From Streptomyces sp. NBC_01716 (lineage in GTDB: Bacteria; Actinomycetota; Actinomycetes; Streptomycetales; Streptomycetaceae), in the NCBI RefSeq assembly GCF_036248275.1, contig NZ_CP109181.1, positions 7,936,001-8,000,000 on the forward strand: a DNA stretch of 64,000 nucleotides. The letters run 5' to 3'. A program made the position numbers and the translations under genes. The first letter of the stretch is position 1. Each line of letters starts with the position of its first letter. Below, piece by piece: positions 1 through 8,479 of the stretch. Under the pieces are notes generated by a model. That model saw only the letters and a program-made list of their open reading frames with translations. It was not told the origin of the DNA and did no database searches.

Positions 1-1
1 G

Positions 2-265
2 ATCGTCTTCCCGGTCTCGATCCACGAGGCGGGCTCCCGCGGCCAGAGCTTCGGCCAGGTCCGCAACGCGTTCATCCGCGTGGTGAACCAGGCCGGTGGC
101 GCCGAACTCGCGCGCTACGACCTCACGGAAGACGCCTCCACCGAGACCGCGATGGTCTTCGGTGAGCTCTACCGGCACGGTGCGGAGTGGAAGTTCCGCG
201 CCGTCGGCCAGGGCTACGCCTCCGGACTGGCCGGTATCGCGGCCGACTTCGGCGTCAACGTCTGA
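2..265 (+). CDS. TerD-family stress protein, C-terminal part (5' end outside window)
   Basis: The visible 87 residues match the C-terminal half of the TerD/TerZ tellurium-resistance and general stress family, which are calcium-binding beta-sandwich cytoplasmic proteins. Recognisable elements are the GQVRNAFIRVVN stretch (about residues 18-29 of the visible part), the following ARYDLTED segment and the GEWKF/AVGQGY-like end (here GAEWKFRAVGQGY). The reading frame is open from the first bases of the window, so the gene is simply cut by the window edge. TerD copies are numerous in Streptomyces, so family is clear but which paralogue it is cannot be told. Confidence 0.85.
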   Translation: MVFPVSIHEAGSRGQSFGQVRNAFIRVVNQAGGAELARYDLTEDASTETAMVFGELYRHGAEWKFRAVGQGYASGLAGIAADFGVNV

Positions 266-310
266 CCACGGACGCGACGAACGCGAGAAGCAGGCACGCG
301 TTCAGCACAT

Positions 311-386
311 AGAGACACGAGCAAGAGACACCACCAAGAGACACGAGCAAGAGACACCACCAAGAGACACGAGCACGAGCACGAGC
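311..386. repeat. Tandem 13/26-bp repeat
   Basis: Between the TerD-family gene and the dehydrogenase there are two perfect copies of a 26-bp unit (311-336 and 337-362) and a half copy (363-375), followed by short GAGCAC repeats to 386. Each 26-mer is itself two 13-mers, AGAGACACGAGCA and AGAGACACCACCA, that differ at two bases. The array is purine-rich on the plus strand. No gene is seen in 266-493 otherwise. Confidence 0.9.
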
Positions 387-493
387 GGGACGGTGGCGGA
401 CGAGACTTGGTCCGCCGCCGCCCGGCCGGTCCGCGGGGCCGGCACCAGGTCCGTATCGAACGGGCTTGACGCGCAACAGGTTTCCCCGGCGTC

Positions 494-1507
494 TCACAGC
501 CGGGGATCGACGTGGATTTTGGGTCCCGGGCCGGCTCCCTCGGGCCGGGCGCCCGCCAGTACCTCCGCCAGCGACTCCAGCGCCACCGTGCCCGCGACCA
601 GCGGACGCGGATCGACCGCGCCCGACGCGTAGTGCCCGATGGTGCGGGCGAGGGCGGGCGACGCGCTCAGGATGCCCACGGCGGTGACGTCCTTGAGCAC
701 CAGCGCGCGGGTGTCGATCCGGCTCGGCCCGCTCGCCAGACCGATGTAGACCACGCGCTTGCCCGGTTCGACCAACTCCAGTGCCCGCGCCGGAAGATGA
801 GCGGCGTTCGACGCGTCGATCACGGCGTCGAAGGGCAGATCGGGAAGCCCGTCGGCGGTCCACGCGCCGTGCGCTCCCACGGAGCGGGCGAAGTCCAGGG
901 ACGCCTCGTCGAGCCCCTGTACATGCACTTCCGCGCCCCGCGCGAGCGCGAACCGCGCGGCGAGCAGACCGATGGTGCCCGGACCGAGCACCAGCAGCCG
1001 GTCGCCGCGGGACAGTGCGGCCGCCTCGACGGCGCGCAGCGCGTTGCCGCCCGGCTCGACCAGCGCGCCCGCCGTCGCGTCGACACTGTCCGGCAGCGCG
1101 TGCAGAGACGAGACGGGGACGGCGACCTGTTCGGCGAGCGCACCCGGCCGGCCGTGCCGGATGCCCAACTCGTAACGGTCCTCGCACACATGGTGCAGCC
1201 CGCCGGCGCACCGCCGGCAGTGCCCGCAGCCGAGCATGGTGTCCCCGGTGGTACGCCGCCCGAGCCAGTCCGGTCCGACACCCTCGCCCACGGCCGAGAC
1301 GGTGCCGCACCACTCATGGCCGATCCGGATCGGATACGAGGCGTGCCCGTCGTGCAGATAGCTCATCTCGCCGGTGTAGAACTCGATGTCCGTGCCGCAG
1401 ACACCCACCCGGTCCACATCGACGACGACCTCGCCGGGCGCGGCGACCGGCGGTTCGACGTCCCGCACCCCGCACCTGCCGGGACCGGTGATGACAAAAG
1501 CACGCAA
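494..1507 (-). CDS. Zinc-dependent medium-chain alcohol/sugar dehydrogenase
   Basis: A 337-residue MDR-superfamily NAD(P)-dependent dehydrogenase of the threonine/sorbitol/glucose-1-dehydrogenase type. The catalytic zinc ligands are visible as GVCGTD (Cys about 37) and GHEW (His-Glu about 64-65). The structural zinc loop is the GCGHCRRC...C cluster near residue 100, and the Rossmann motif is VLGPGTIG. The start is taken as TTG at 1507 because a perfect AGGAGG lies 6 bases upstream; no ATG fits. It is divergent from an IlvD/Edd dehydratase 90 bp away. The pair would suit oxidation of a sugar or sugar acid followed by dehydration, but the substrate is not evident. Confidence 0.85.
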   Translation of the reverse strand: MRAFVITGPGRCGVRDVEPPVAAPGEVVVDVDRVGVCGTDIEFYTGEMSYLHDGHASYPIRIGHEWCGTVSAVGEGVGPDWLGRRTTGDTMLGCGHCRRCAGGLHHVCEDRYELGIRHGRPGALAEQVAVPVSSLHALPDSVDATAGALVEPGGNALRAVEAAALSRGDRLLVLGPGTIGLLAARFALARGAEVHVQGLDEASLDFARSVGAHGAWTADGLPDLPFDAVIDASNAAHLPARALELVEPGKRVVYIGLASGPSRIDTRALVLKDVTAVGILSASPALARTIGHYASGAVDPRPLVAGTVALESLAEVLAGARPEGAGPGPKIHVDPRL

Positions 1508-1597
1508 GGGCGACCTCCTGACGGGCGGGCCGGACGGCGGGTGGGAGGGCGGGGGCGCCCTTCCCCGGTACGGCTCCGGAAAGTTAGGGTGCCAGCC

Positions 1598-3313
1598 ATG
1601 CCGGAGCAGCGCAGCTCTCAGTGGTACGCGGGAACGGACCGGAACGCCTACATCCACCGGGCGTGGATGCGCCGGGGACTGCCCGCGCACGCCTTCGACG
1701 GACGACCCCACATCGCGATCGCCAACACCGCCTCCGATCTGACGCCCTGCAACGCCCACCTCGGTGAGGTCGCGGAGAGCGTCAAGCAGGGCATCTGGGA
1801 GGCCGGCGGCGTCCCGATGAATCTCCCGGTCGTCTCCCTCGGCGAGACGCTGGTACGGCCCACGGCCATGCTGTGGCGGAACATGGCGGCGATGGCGACC
1901 GAGGAGATGCTGCGGGCCAACCCCGTCGACGGAGTGGTGCTGCTCGGCGGCTGCGACAAGACCATCCCGTCCCTGCTGATGGCCGCGGCCTCCGTCGACC
2001 TGCCCGCCGTCGTCGTGCCCGGCGGTCCGATGCTGACCGGCACGTTCCGGGGCAAGCCGCTGGGCTGCGGCACGGACGTGTGGAAACTCAGCGAGGAAGT
2101 GCGGGCGGGAACGCTCTCCGAGGAGGAGTTCCTGCGCTCCGAGTCCTCGATGATCCGCAGCCGGGGCCACTGCAACACCATGGGCACCGCCTCGACCATG
2201 GCGTGCGTCGCGGAGGCACTGGGCACCACCGTCCCCGGCGTCGCCGGCATCCCCGCCCCCGACAGCCGGCTGCTGGAGAGTGCCCATGGCACGGGACGGC
2301 TCGTCGTGGAGATGGTCGCCGATGGCCGCCGCCCCAGCACCACACTGACCAAGGGGTCCTTCCTCAACGCGATAGTCGCCCTGGCCGCCGTCGGCGGCTC
2401 GACCAACGCCGTCGTGCATCTGCTCGCGATAGCCGGACGGCTCGGTATCGACCTCACGCTCGACGACTTCGACCGCACCGGCGCGGGCGTACCGCTCCTG
2501 GTCGACCTCCAGCCCGCCGGACGTCATCTCATGGAGGACTTCCACCGGGCCGGCGGTCTGCTCGCCGTTCTGAACGAGGTGCGGGACCTGCTCGATCCGG
2601 CGGCGCTCACCGTCACCGGCACACCGCTGGTGGACCATCTGGACGGGGCGCGGATCTGGGACGACTCCGTCATCCACCGGCGTGCCGAACCCCTCCAGGC
2701 CGACGCGGGCATCGCCGTGCTGCGCGGGAACCTGGCCCCCTCGGGCGCCGTCATCAAACCCGCGGCCGCCTCGCCCGAGCTGCTGAACCACCGGGGCCGG
2801 GCCGTCGTCTTCGACAGCATCGAGGACATGCACGCCCGTATCGACGACCCGGACCTCGACGTCGACGCGACATCGGTGCTCGTGCTCCGGGGCTGCGGCC
2901 CCAAGGGCTACCCGGGCATGCCCGAGGTGGCGAACCTGCCGCTGCCCACCAAGCTGCTGGAGCGGGGCGTGCGTGACATGGTGCGGATCTGCGACGGCCG
3001 GATGAGCGGGACGGCGTACGGCACGGTCGTACTGCATGTGGCGCCCGAGGCCGCGGCGGGCGGCCCGCTGGGACTTCTGCGCACGGGGGACTGGATCGAG
3101 CTGGATGTCGCCGGGCGCCGTCTGGACGTGGACATCCCCGCCGCGGAGCTCGAACTGCGGCGCCCCGCCGAGGAGATGACCGGCGCCTTCGCCGCCCCGG
3201 CGCGCGGCTGGGAACGTCTCTATGTCGACCATGTCATGCAGGCCGACACCGGCGTCGACCTCGACTTCCTCGTCGGGTCGAGCGGCCACGAGGTGTCACG
3301 CGAGTCGCACTGA
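1598..3313 (+). CDS. IlvD/Edd-family dehydratase (sugar-acid or dihydroxy-acid dehydratase)
   Basis: A 571-residue member of the IlvD/Edd family, iron-sulfur enzymes that dehydrate dihydroxy-acids, phosphogluconate or aldonates. The three conserved cluster cysteines are visible at about 51 (TPCNAHL), 119 (GGCDKTIPS) and 192 (RGHCNTMGTAS). The C-terminal CDGRMSGTAYG motif is also present. Several features favour a pentonate/hexonate dehydratase over the biosynthetic IlvD: the neighbouring zinc sugar-type dehydrogenase, the absence of branched-chain amino-acid genes, and the short C-terminal tail. That assignment is an inference. The ATG at 1598 is preceded by only a weak Shine-Dalgarno sequence. 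Confidence 0.85.
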   Translation: MPEQRSSQWYAGTDRNAYIHRAWMRRGLPAHAFDGRPHIAIANTASDLTPCNAHLGEVAESVKQGIWEAGGVPMNLPVVSLGETLVRPTAMLWRNMAAMATEEMLRANPVDGVVLLGGCDKTIPSLLMAAASVDLPAVVVPGGPMLTGTFRGKPLGCGTDVWKLSEEVRAGTLSEEEFLRSESSMIRSRGHCNTMGTASTMACVAEALGTTVPGVAGIPAPDSRLLESAHGTGRLVVEMVADGRRPSTTLTKGSFLNAIVALAAVGGSTNAVVHLLAIAGRLGIDLTLDDFDRTGAGVPLLVDLQPAGRHLMEDFHRAGGLLAVLNEVRDLLDPAALTVTGTPLVDHLDGARIWDDSVIHRRAEPLQADAGIAVLRGNLAPSGAVIKPAAASPELLNHRGRAVVFDSIEDMHARIDDPDLDVDATSVLVLRGCGPKGYPGMPEVANLPLPTKLLERGVRDMVRICDGRMSGTAYGTVVLHVAPEAAAGGPLGLLRTGDWIELDVAGRRLDVDIPAAELELRRPAEEMTGAFAAPARGWERLYVDHVMQADTGVDLDFLVGSSGHEVSRESH

Positions 3314-3317
3314 GCAC

Positions 3318-3339
3318 GGGCGGCCCGCCGGGGCCGCCC
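3318..3339. terminator. Convergent GC-rich hairpin terminator
   Basis: GGGCGGC (3318-3324) pairs with GCCGCCC (3333-3339) across an 8-base loop. It lies between the convergent stops of the dehydratase (3313) and the BrkB-family gene (3341), so it probably serves the plus strand. No U-run follows, as is usual in Streptomyces. Confidence 0.6.
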
Positions 3340-3340
3340 C

Positions 3341-4318
3341 TCAGACGTGGTCCGGATCACCGCCGTGGCCCGGATCGGGATGTATCGGGTCGTGCTGCCC
3401 GGCCCGCGCCGACTCCAGCTGCGCGGCCAGAGACAGCCCCAGGAGGAGGGATATGCCCGCCAGCTGGGACCAGAGCAGCAGCGCGACGAACGCGGTCAGC
3501 GGCCCGTACACGGAGCCGAAGGACCCGCTGTAGCTGACGTACAGAGTCAGCAGCCACGTCGCGCCGACCCACAGCAGCAGATGTACCGCGGAGCCGAACG
3601 CCAGCCACGTATAACCCGGCTGATCGCGGCGCGGGGCCCGGCGGAACAGCACCGCCGAAGCCAGCCACGTCAGCGAGATGCCCACCGGAATCCGCAGCCA
3701 CCCCCAGACGTCCCGCGCCGACTCGCCCCACTGGAACGTCTCCGCGAGTGCGCCGCCGACGGCCTTGCCGCCCACCAGAATGAGAAACCCGCCCACCAGC
3801 GGCAGCCCCGCCGACACCGCGAGCGCCAGCGCGCGCCCGTACTTCGCGTGGAACGGGCGGTCCCGCTCAACGCCGTAGATACGGTTCGCGCCCCGCTCGA
3901 TCTGCGCCATCGCCGACGCCAGATTCAGCGTCGCGAACCCCAGCCCGAGCCACACGGCCAGCTCACCACCGGGACCCGAGGCGCCGCCTTCGGCGCGCCC
4001 GAGGGAGGTCCGGATCAGATCCGCGCTGGGCCCCGGCGCGATCCCGGTGAGCGTCAACTCCACGACGCGGCCCACGCTCTCCGTATGAAGGGAGGTCGCG
4101 ACGCCCACCAGCGCGATGCTGAACGGCACCAGCGCCAGGACGAACTGGAAGGCCAGCGCCCTGGCGATGCTGAACCTGTCCGCGTAACGGAACCGCACGA
4201 ACGCGTCGTGCAGCAGCTTGCCCCCGCCGTACGTGCGCAGTGCCGCCCACGCCTCGTCCCCGGAAAGCTCTTCCCCGATCATGTCCCGGGTCTGTGGTAC
4301 CCGCACCACCGTGCCCAT
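3341..4318 (-). CDS. YihY/BrkB-family integral membrane protein
   Basis: A 325-residue polytopic membrane protein of the YihY/virulence-factor BrkB family (once called ribonuclease BN; that activity belongs to another protein). About six hydrophobic segments are visible, starting with RALAFQFVLALVPFSIAL near residue 50. The family hallmarks LALVPF in the first helix and the GPLTAFVALLLW segment near the end are present. The N-terminal about 45 residues and the His/Asp-rich tail (HDPIHPDPGHGGDPDH) are cytoplasmic-looking extensions. Cellular function of the family is not established. It stands alone, convergent with its neighbour. Confidence 0.85.
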   Translation of the reverse strand: MGTVVRVPQTRDMIGEELSGDEAWAALRTYGGGKLLHDAFVRFRYADRFSIARALAFQFVLALVPFSIALVGVATSLHTESVGRVVELTLTGIAPGPSADLIRTSLGRAEGGASGPGGELAVWLGLGFATLNLASAMAQIERGANRIYGVERDRPFHAKYGRALALAVSAGLPLVGGFLILVGGKAVGGALAETFQWGESARDVWGWLRIPVGISLTWLASAVLFRRAPRRDQPGYTWLAFGSAVHLLLWVGATWLLTLYVSYSGSFGSVYGPLTAFVALLLWSQLAGISLLLGLSLAAQLESARAGQHDPIHPDPGHGGDPDHV

Positions 4319-4452
4319 CGTGCCCCCGACTCGAATTGATCTGCCGAAGACGGATTCTCGCAGGCGGGCGGATATGAGAGGTTGCTCGGGGGTTCGCTGT
4401 GGGCCCCGGCAGAGGTGGCCGAGGAAGTGGGCAGGCTGTGGAGGCAGGGGCT

Positions 4453-4863
4453 GTGTTGCACGTAGGTCGAGTGCTGAGGTTCGACGAGGTTCGCGGGTAC
4501 GGGTTCATCGTCCCGAGCGAGGGGGACGAGGACGTGTTCATGCACGCCAACGATCTGCTGGACGAGAAGTACCAGTACAAGGCGGGCAGTGAGGTCGAGT
4601 ACTTCCTGGAGATGGGGGACAAGGGTCCCAAGGCGTCACAGATCAGGCTGGTGAACGCGCCCGCGCCGCAGCGGAGTTCGTCGGGTACGGGCCCCGCGGA
4701 TCCGCACGGCGACTACTCGGACGTGCTGTCCCAGGTCGAGCTGCGGAACGAGCTGACCGAGGCGCTGCTCCAGGCCGACGGGAGTCTGACGGGTGATCAG
4801 ATCAAGCGGGTGCGTATGTCGGTGATCGAGCTGGCGCGCTCCCACGGCTGGCTCGAATCCTGA
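4453..4863 (+). CDS. Cold-shock-domain protein with C-terminal extension
   Basis: About 136 residues. The first 70 form a cold-shock domain (OB fold, single-stranded nucleic-acid binding) with the RNP1-like motif GYGFIVPSEGDEDVFMHANDL. The usual KWFN start is replaced by GRVLRFDEVRG. The remaining 65 residues are a helical extension (VELRNELTEALLQADGSLTGDQIKRVRMSVIELARSHGWLES) not found in 67-residue CspA-type proteins. GTG at 4453 is chosen because GGAGG lies 8 bases upstream; GTG at 4438 is possible. A role as RNA chaperone or regulator is inferred from the domain. Confidence 0.85.
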   Translation: MLHVGRVLRFDEVRGYGFIVPSEGDEDVFMHANDLLDEKYQYKAGSEVEYFLEMGDKGPKASQIRLVNAPAPQRSSSGTGPADPHGDYSDVLSQVELRNELTEALLQADGSLTGDQIKRVRMSVIELARSHGWLES

Positions 4864-4869
4864 AACGGT

Positions 4870-4897
4870 GGTGGTGGGCGGGGCGCCGCCCACCACC
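4870..4897. terminator. Convergent hairpin terminator
   Basis: An 11-bp perfect stem, GGTGGTGGGCG (4870-4880) with CGCCCACCACC (4887-4897), and a 6-base loop. It sits between the stop of the cold-shock gene and the convergent stop of efeU, so it may serve both strands. Confidence 0.7.
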
Positions 4898-4905
4898 CGG
4901 CCCGG

Positions 4906-5772
4906 CTACCCCGTCTTCGCGGAAGGCTCCGACTCCGGCGCGGCAGCGGGAGGCGGAGGTGGCCCGGCCTTCGTACGCTGCGGCGCCAGGAAGAAGAACA
5001 TCGTCGGGATCAGATACAGCGCCCACACCGACACCTGCACGACGGTCGGATCGGGCTGGAAGTTGAAGACGCCCTTCAGCAGCGTGCCGTACCAACTGTC
5101 CGGCGGGACCGTGCTGGTGATGTCGAACGCCTTGTTCTGGAGGCCGCCGATGAAGCGCGCCTCCTGGAGGTCGTGGAAGCCGTACGCGAGGACGCCCGCC
5201 GCCACGATCACCAGCATCGAGCCGGTCCAGGTGAAGAACCTCGCCAAGTTGATCCTCAGCGCGCCCCGGTAGAAGAGCCAGCCCAGCACGATCGCGCTGG
5301 CGATCCCGAGCAGCACGCCGATCAGCGGCCCCGACCTGCCCTCACCACCCGCCCGTACCGACGCCCACACGAACAGCGCCGTCTCAAGACCCTCCCGCCC
5401 CACGGCCAGCAGCGCGGTCGCGACCAGCGCCCCCGTACCCATCCGCAGCGCCGCGTCGAGCTTGCCGTGCAGGTCGCGCTTGAGATGCCGCGCCGTACGC
5501 CGCATCCAGAAGACCATCCAGGTCACCAGCCCCACCGCGGTGATCGACAGTGACCCGCCGAGCAGCTCCTGCGCCTCGAACGTCAGCTCCTGGGAGCCGA
5601 ATTCGAGCGCGGCGCCGAACGAGAGCGAGACCGCGCAGGCGATACCGATACCGGTCCACACCGGCCGCAGCGCGTCGCGGCGGTCGGTCTTGACCAGATA
5701 CGCGACGAGGATGCAGACGACCAGACTGGCCTCCAGCCCCTCGCGCAGACCGATCAGATAGTTGCCGAACAT
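4906..5772 (-). CDS. efeU: FTR1-family iron permease EfeU
   Basis: A 288-residue membrane protein, last gene of an efeO-efeB-efeU operon. It is the permease of the EfeUOB elemental iron uptake system. Both iron-binding REGLE motifs of FTR1 proteins are visible: GLREGLEASLVV at residues about 7-18 and GREGLETALFVWA in the middle. About seven hydrophobic segments fit the family. The proline-rich C-terminal tail (PPPPPAAAPESEPSAKTG) is disordered-looking. It begins 49 bp after the end of efeB, so it is probably cotranscribed and iron-regulated from the box upstream of efeO. Confidence 0.93.
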   Translation of the reverse strand: MFGNYLIGLREGLEASLVVCILVAYLVKTDRRDALRPVWTGIGIACAVSLSFGAALEFGSQELTFEAQELLGGSLSITAVGLVTWMVFWMRRTARHLKRDLHGKLDAALRMGTGALVATALLAVGREGLETALFVWASVRAGGEGRSGPLIGVLLGIASAIVLGWLFYRGALRINLARFFTWTGSMLVIVAAGVLAYGFHDLQEARFIGGLQNKAFDITSTVPPDSWYGTLLKGVFNFQPDPTVVQVSVWALYLIPTMFFFLAPQRTKAGPPPPPAAAPESEPSAKTG

Positions 5773-5821
5773 GCCGGCCGTCCTTCCGCCGATGTCACTG
5801 TGCCGGTCACGAGCGCGCGGG

Positions 5822-7120
5822 TCATGAGAACAGCTCCCGTCCCCACCAGTCGCCGGAGTCCCGGACGCCCGGCGGCACGGCGAAGACCGCCGAACCCACG
5901 TGCTGGATGTACTCGTTGAGCGCGTCGGCGCGCGACAGACTCCGCTGTACGGGGATGAACGCCTCCCGTACGTCGTGCTGGTACGCCAGGAAGAACAGGC
6001 CCGCGTCCAGCCGGCCCAGCCCGTCCGTACCGTCGGTGTAGGAGTAGCCGCGCCGCAGCATCCGCGCCCCGCTGTTGGAGTCGGGGTGCGCGAGCCGTAC
6101 GTGCGAGGTCGGCAGCATCGACTTGAGGAACGGCTCGTCGTGCTCCTTCGCCTTGCCGACCGGCGCGCCCTCGCCCTTGTCCCGTCCGAAGATGTCCTCC
6201 TGCTCCTTCAGGGAGGTGCGGTCCCAGGACTCGATCCGCATCGCGATCCGGCGCGCCACCAGGTACGAGCCGCCGGCCAGCCAGGCGGGTCCCGCCTCGG
6301 CCGGCACCCACACGTGCCGGTCGAGCGCGGCGGCGTCGGTGCCCGCGACATTGCGGGTGCCGTCCTTGAAGCCGAAGAGATTGCGCGGAGTCTGCGCGTC
6401 GGGCGTGGTGGACGACGTCTTGCCGAAGCCGAGCTGCGACCAGCGGATCGCGATCCGGCCGAACCCGATGCGGGCGAGGTTACGGATGGCGTGCACCGCG
6501 ACCTGCGGATCGTCGGCGCACGCCTGCACGCACAGGTCGCCGCCGCTGCGCGCCGGGTCGAGATTGTCGCCGGGGAACTTCGGCAGCTCCACCAGCGCCT
6601 CGGGCCTCCGCCTCGCCAGGCCGAAACGGTCCCCGCGGGCCTTGCCGTCCCCCGTGAACAGGGAAGGACCGAAACCGATGGTCAGCGTCAGCCTGGACGG
6701 TCTGAGGCCGATCGCCTCGCCCGTGTCGTCGGGCGGTGCCTCCGGCAGCCCGCCGAACGCGCCCTCGCCGACCGCGCGTCCCTCGGTCATCAACGCGGCC
6801 GCCGCCGTCCAGTCCTTCAGGAGCTGGACCAGCTCCGCCCGGTCGCCGGTGGTCACGTCGAAGGCCGCGAAGTGCAGCCGGTCGGGCACCGCGGTGGCGA
6901 TCCCGGCCTGGTGCGCGCCGTGGAAGGGGACGGCCGCGCCCGCCGACCCGGCCGGCTCCGACCCGTCCGTATCGCGCAGGGCGACGGCCGTACCGCCGGT
7001 CACCCCGGCGCCGAGCGCGAGCCCCGCACCGCCCCAGCCGATCACCGAACGGCGGGACGGCGTACGGGGTTCGCCCGCCGGTGCGCCCGGCTCTGTCTCG
7101 TCGGTCATGTCCCGCGCCAC
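5822..7120 (-). CDS. efeB: Deferrochelatase/DyP-type peroxidase EfeB
   Basis: A DyP-type haem peroxidase of 428-432 residues, exported by the Tat system. The twin-arginine signal RRSVIGWGGAGLALGAG is near residues 23-39. The DyP hallmark GFKDGTRN (GxxDG) and the C-terminal GYSYTDGTDGLGRLDAGLFF region are visible. In EfeUOB the protein oxidises ferrous iron or releases iron from haem outside the membrane. GTG at 7120 overlaps the last base of the efeO stop codon (TAGTG). ATG at 7108 is an alternative with a weak GCGGGA upstream, so the start is not certain. Confidence 0.93.
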   Translation of the reverse strand: MARDMTDETEPGAPAGEPRTPSRRSVIGWGGAGLALGAGVTGGTAVALRDTDGSEPAGSAGAAVPFHGAHQAGIATAVPDRLHFAAFDVTTGDRAELVQLLKDWTAAAALMTEGRAVGEGAFGGLPEAPPDDTGEAIGLRPSRLTLTIGFGPSLFTGDGKARGDRFGLARRRPEALVELPKFPGDNLDPARSGGDLCVQACADDPQVAVHAIRNLARIGFGRIAIRWSQLGFGKTSSTTPDAQTPRNLFGFKDGTRNVAGTDAAALDRHVWVPAEAGPAWLAGGSYLVARRIAMRIESWDRTSLKEQEDIFGRDKGEGAPVGKAKEHDEPFLKSMLPTSHVRLAHPDSNSGARMLRRGYSYTDGTDGLGRLDAGLFFLAYQHDVREAFIPVQRSLSRADALNEYIQHVGSAVFAVPPGVRDSGDWWGRELFS

Positions 7121-8271
7121 TACTTCACGACCGCGGCGGCGAGCTTCGACAGCGGCTCGGCCAGCGCGTTCACCGCGTCGGACAGCTCCTTGCGCTCCGG
7201 CTCGCCGACCTTGTCGTACGAGGTGAAGACGTAACTCGTCCTGTCCTCACGGTACTTGTCGAGCAGCGTGTTCAACGCCGCGAACTGGGTGTCTAGTTCA
7301 CCGGTCAGCTTCGCGTCGTTCTTCGAGGCGACCGGCTTCAGCAGCGCGTACGACTTCTCGGCGCCCTCGACGTTGGCCTTGAAGTCGACCAGGTCGGTGT
7401 GGCTGTACCGCTCCTCCTCGCCGGTGACCTTGCCCGCGGCGACCTCGTCGAGCAGTTCCTTGGCGCCGTTCGCCATGGACGTCGGGGTTATCTCCGCCGT
7501 ACCGACCTTCTTCTGCCAGGCGGTCAGATCGGTGATCAGCAGATCCGCGAGTTCCTTGTCGCGCGGGGTGATCTTCTTGTCCTGCCACAGCGCCTTCTCC
7601 AGGCGGTGCCAGCCGGTCCAGTCCGTCTCGGGGTCCTGGCCGTCTTCGAGGCCGTCCGCGCGGAGGTCGACCTTCGGGTCGATGTCGCCGAAGGACTCGG
7701 CCACCGGCTCGGTGCGCTCCCAGCCGATACGGGAGTCGGCGTACGCCTTCTTCGCGGCCTCGATGTCACCGGCCTTCACCGCGTCCGCGAAGACCTTCGC
7801 CTTCGGCAGGGTCTGCTCGGCCTGCTCCAGCGTGTACTGCCGGTACGCCGCGACCGCGGCGTCCAGCTTCGGGTCCCGCTTCGCGGTCTTCCCGCCGCCG
7901 GTCGCCTTGACCTGCTGCCGGATGCCCTTGCCCTTCATGCCCGGCTTGCAGGCGATCTCGTAGTCGCCGGCCTTGATCTCCGCGGTGATGTTGGCCTTGG
8001 TGCCCGCGCCGATGTTCTCGCGCTCGGTGACGATCCGGTCGTCGGGGAACAGGACATAGACCTCGGTGACCTTCGAGCCCTTGTTCTCCACGGCCAGTTG
8101 AAGGTGACCGGCGGGGAACTCCTTCTTCGACACCTCGCAGGAGGTGTCGGTCGCCGTGACCTTGATGGCCCCGTCCCCTCCGGCGTCGCTCTTCTCGGCG
8201 CACGCCGTGACGGTGGTGAGGGCGGCGACCGCCGCGAGGGCGGTGACCAGGGAGAGGCGGACGGGACGCAT
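7120..8271 (-). CDS. efeO: Iron-uptake lipoprotein EfeO (cupredoxin + M75 domain)
   Basis: A 383-residue lipoprotein and first gene of the efeOBU operon. The signal peptide ends in a lipobox (VTACAE, Cys about 24). Residues about 33-125 form an N-terminal cupredoxin-like domain with CEVSKKEFPAGHLQ and CKPGMKGKG. The rest is the M75/imelysin-like helical domain carrying the HxxE metal site (GWHRLEKALW). EfeO is the extracytoplasmic iron-binding partner of EfeU and EfeB. An overlapping pair of iron boxes lies 55-85 bp upstream of its ATG. Confidence 0.93.
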   Translation of the reverse strand: MRPVRLSLVTALAAVAALTTVTACAEKSDAGGDGAIKVTATDTSCEVSKKEFPAGHLQLAVENKGSKVTEVYVLFPDDRIVTERENIGAGTKANITAEIKAGDYEIACKPGMKGKGIRQQVKATGGGKTAKRDPKLDAAVAAYRQYTLEQAEQTLPKAKVFADAVKAGDIEAAKKAYADSRIGWERTEPVAESFGDIDPKVDLRADGLEDGQDPETDWTGWHRLEKALWQDKKITPRDKELADLLITDLTAWQKKVGTAEITPTSMANGAKELLDEVAAGKVTGEEERYSHTDLVDFKANVEGAEKSYALLKPVASKNDAKLTGELDTQFAALNTLLDKYREDRTSYVFTSYDKVGEPERKELSDAVNALAEPLSKLAAAVVK

Positions 8272-8326
8272 GCGGGCTCCAGCGGCTGAGGACGGTGTTT
8301 GCGGTGTTTCGTCATGGCCCCAGGGG

Positions 8327-8355
8327 TGAGGCGAGCCTAAGTTAGCTCAGCCTTA
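8327..8355 (-). promoter_or_regulatory. DmdR/IdeR-type iron box in front of efeO
   Basis: On the minus strand CTAACTTAGGCTCGCCTCA (8345-8327) matches the IdeR/DmdR consensus TTAGGTTAGGCTCACCTAA at 14 of 19 positions by hand count. A second, weaker site (12 of 19) overlaps it up to 8355. The position just upstream of efeO fits iron-dependent repression of the operon. Confidence 0.7.
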
Positions 8356-8479
8356 CTCGTCCGAAAACATGGCAAATTCTGCGATACCGGATTCAATGGG
8401 TGGTTCGCCTTTGCTCATCCTTTTCAATGGCCTTACTTCTGTCCGCTCCACGCCCCACCAGCGAGAGGCCGAACCTCCC

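Noticed and set aside
512..3313. Very long open frame of 933 codons covering the dehydrogenase region on the plus strand
   Set aside because: Only the part from 1598 carries IlvD/Edd sequence. The upstream part is the antisense of the zinc dehydrogenase, open because of high GC.
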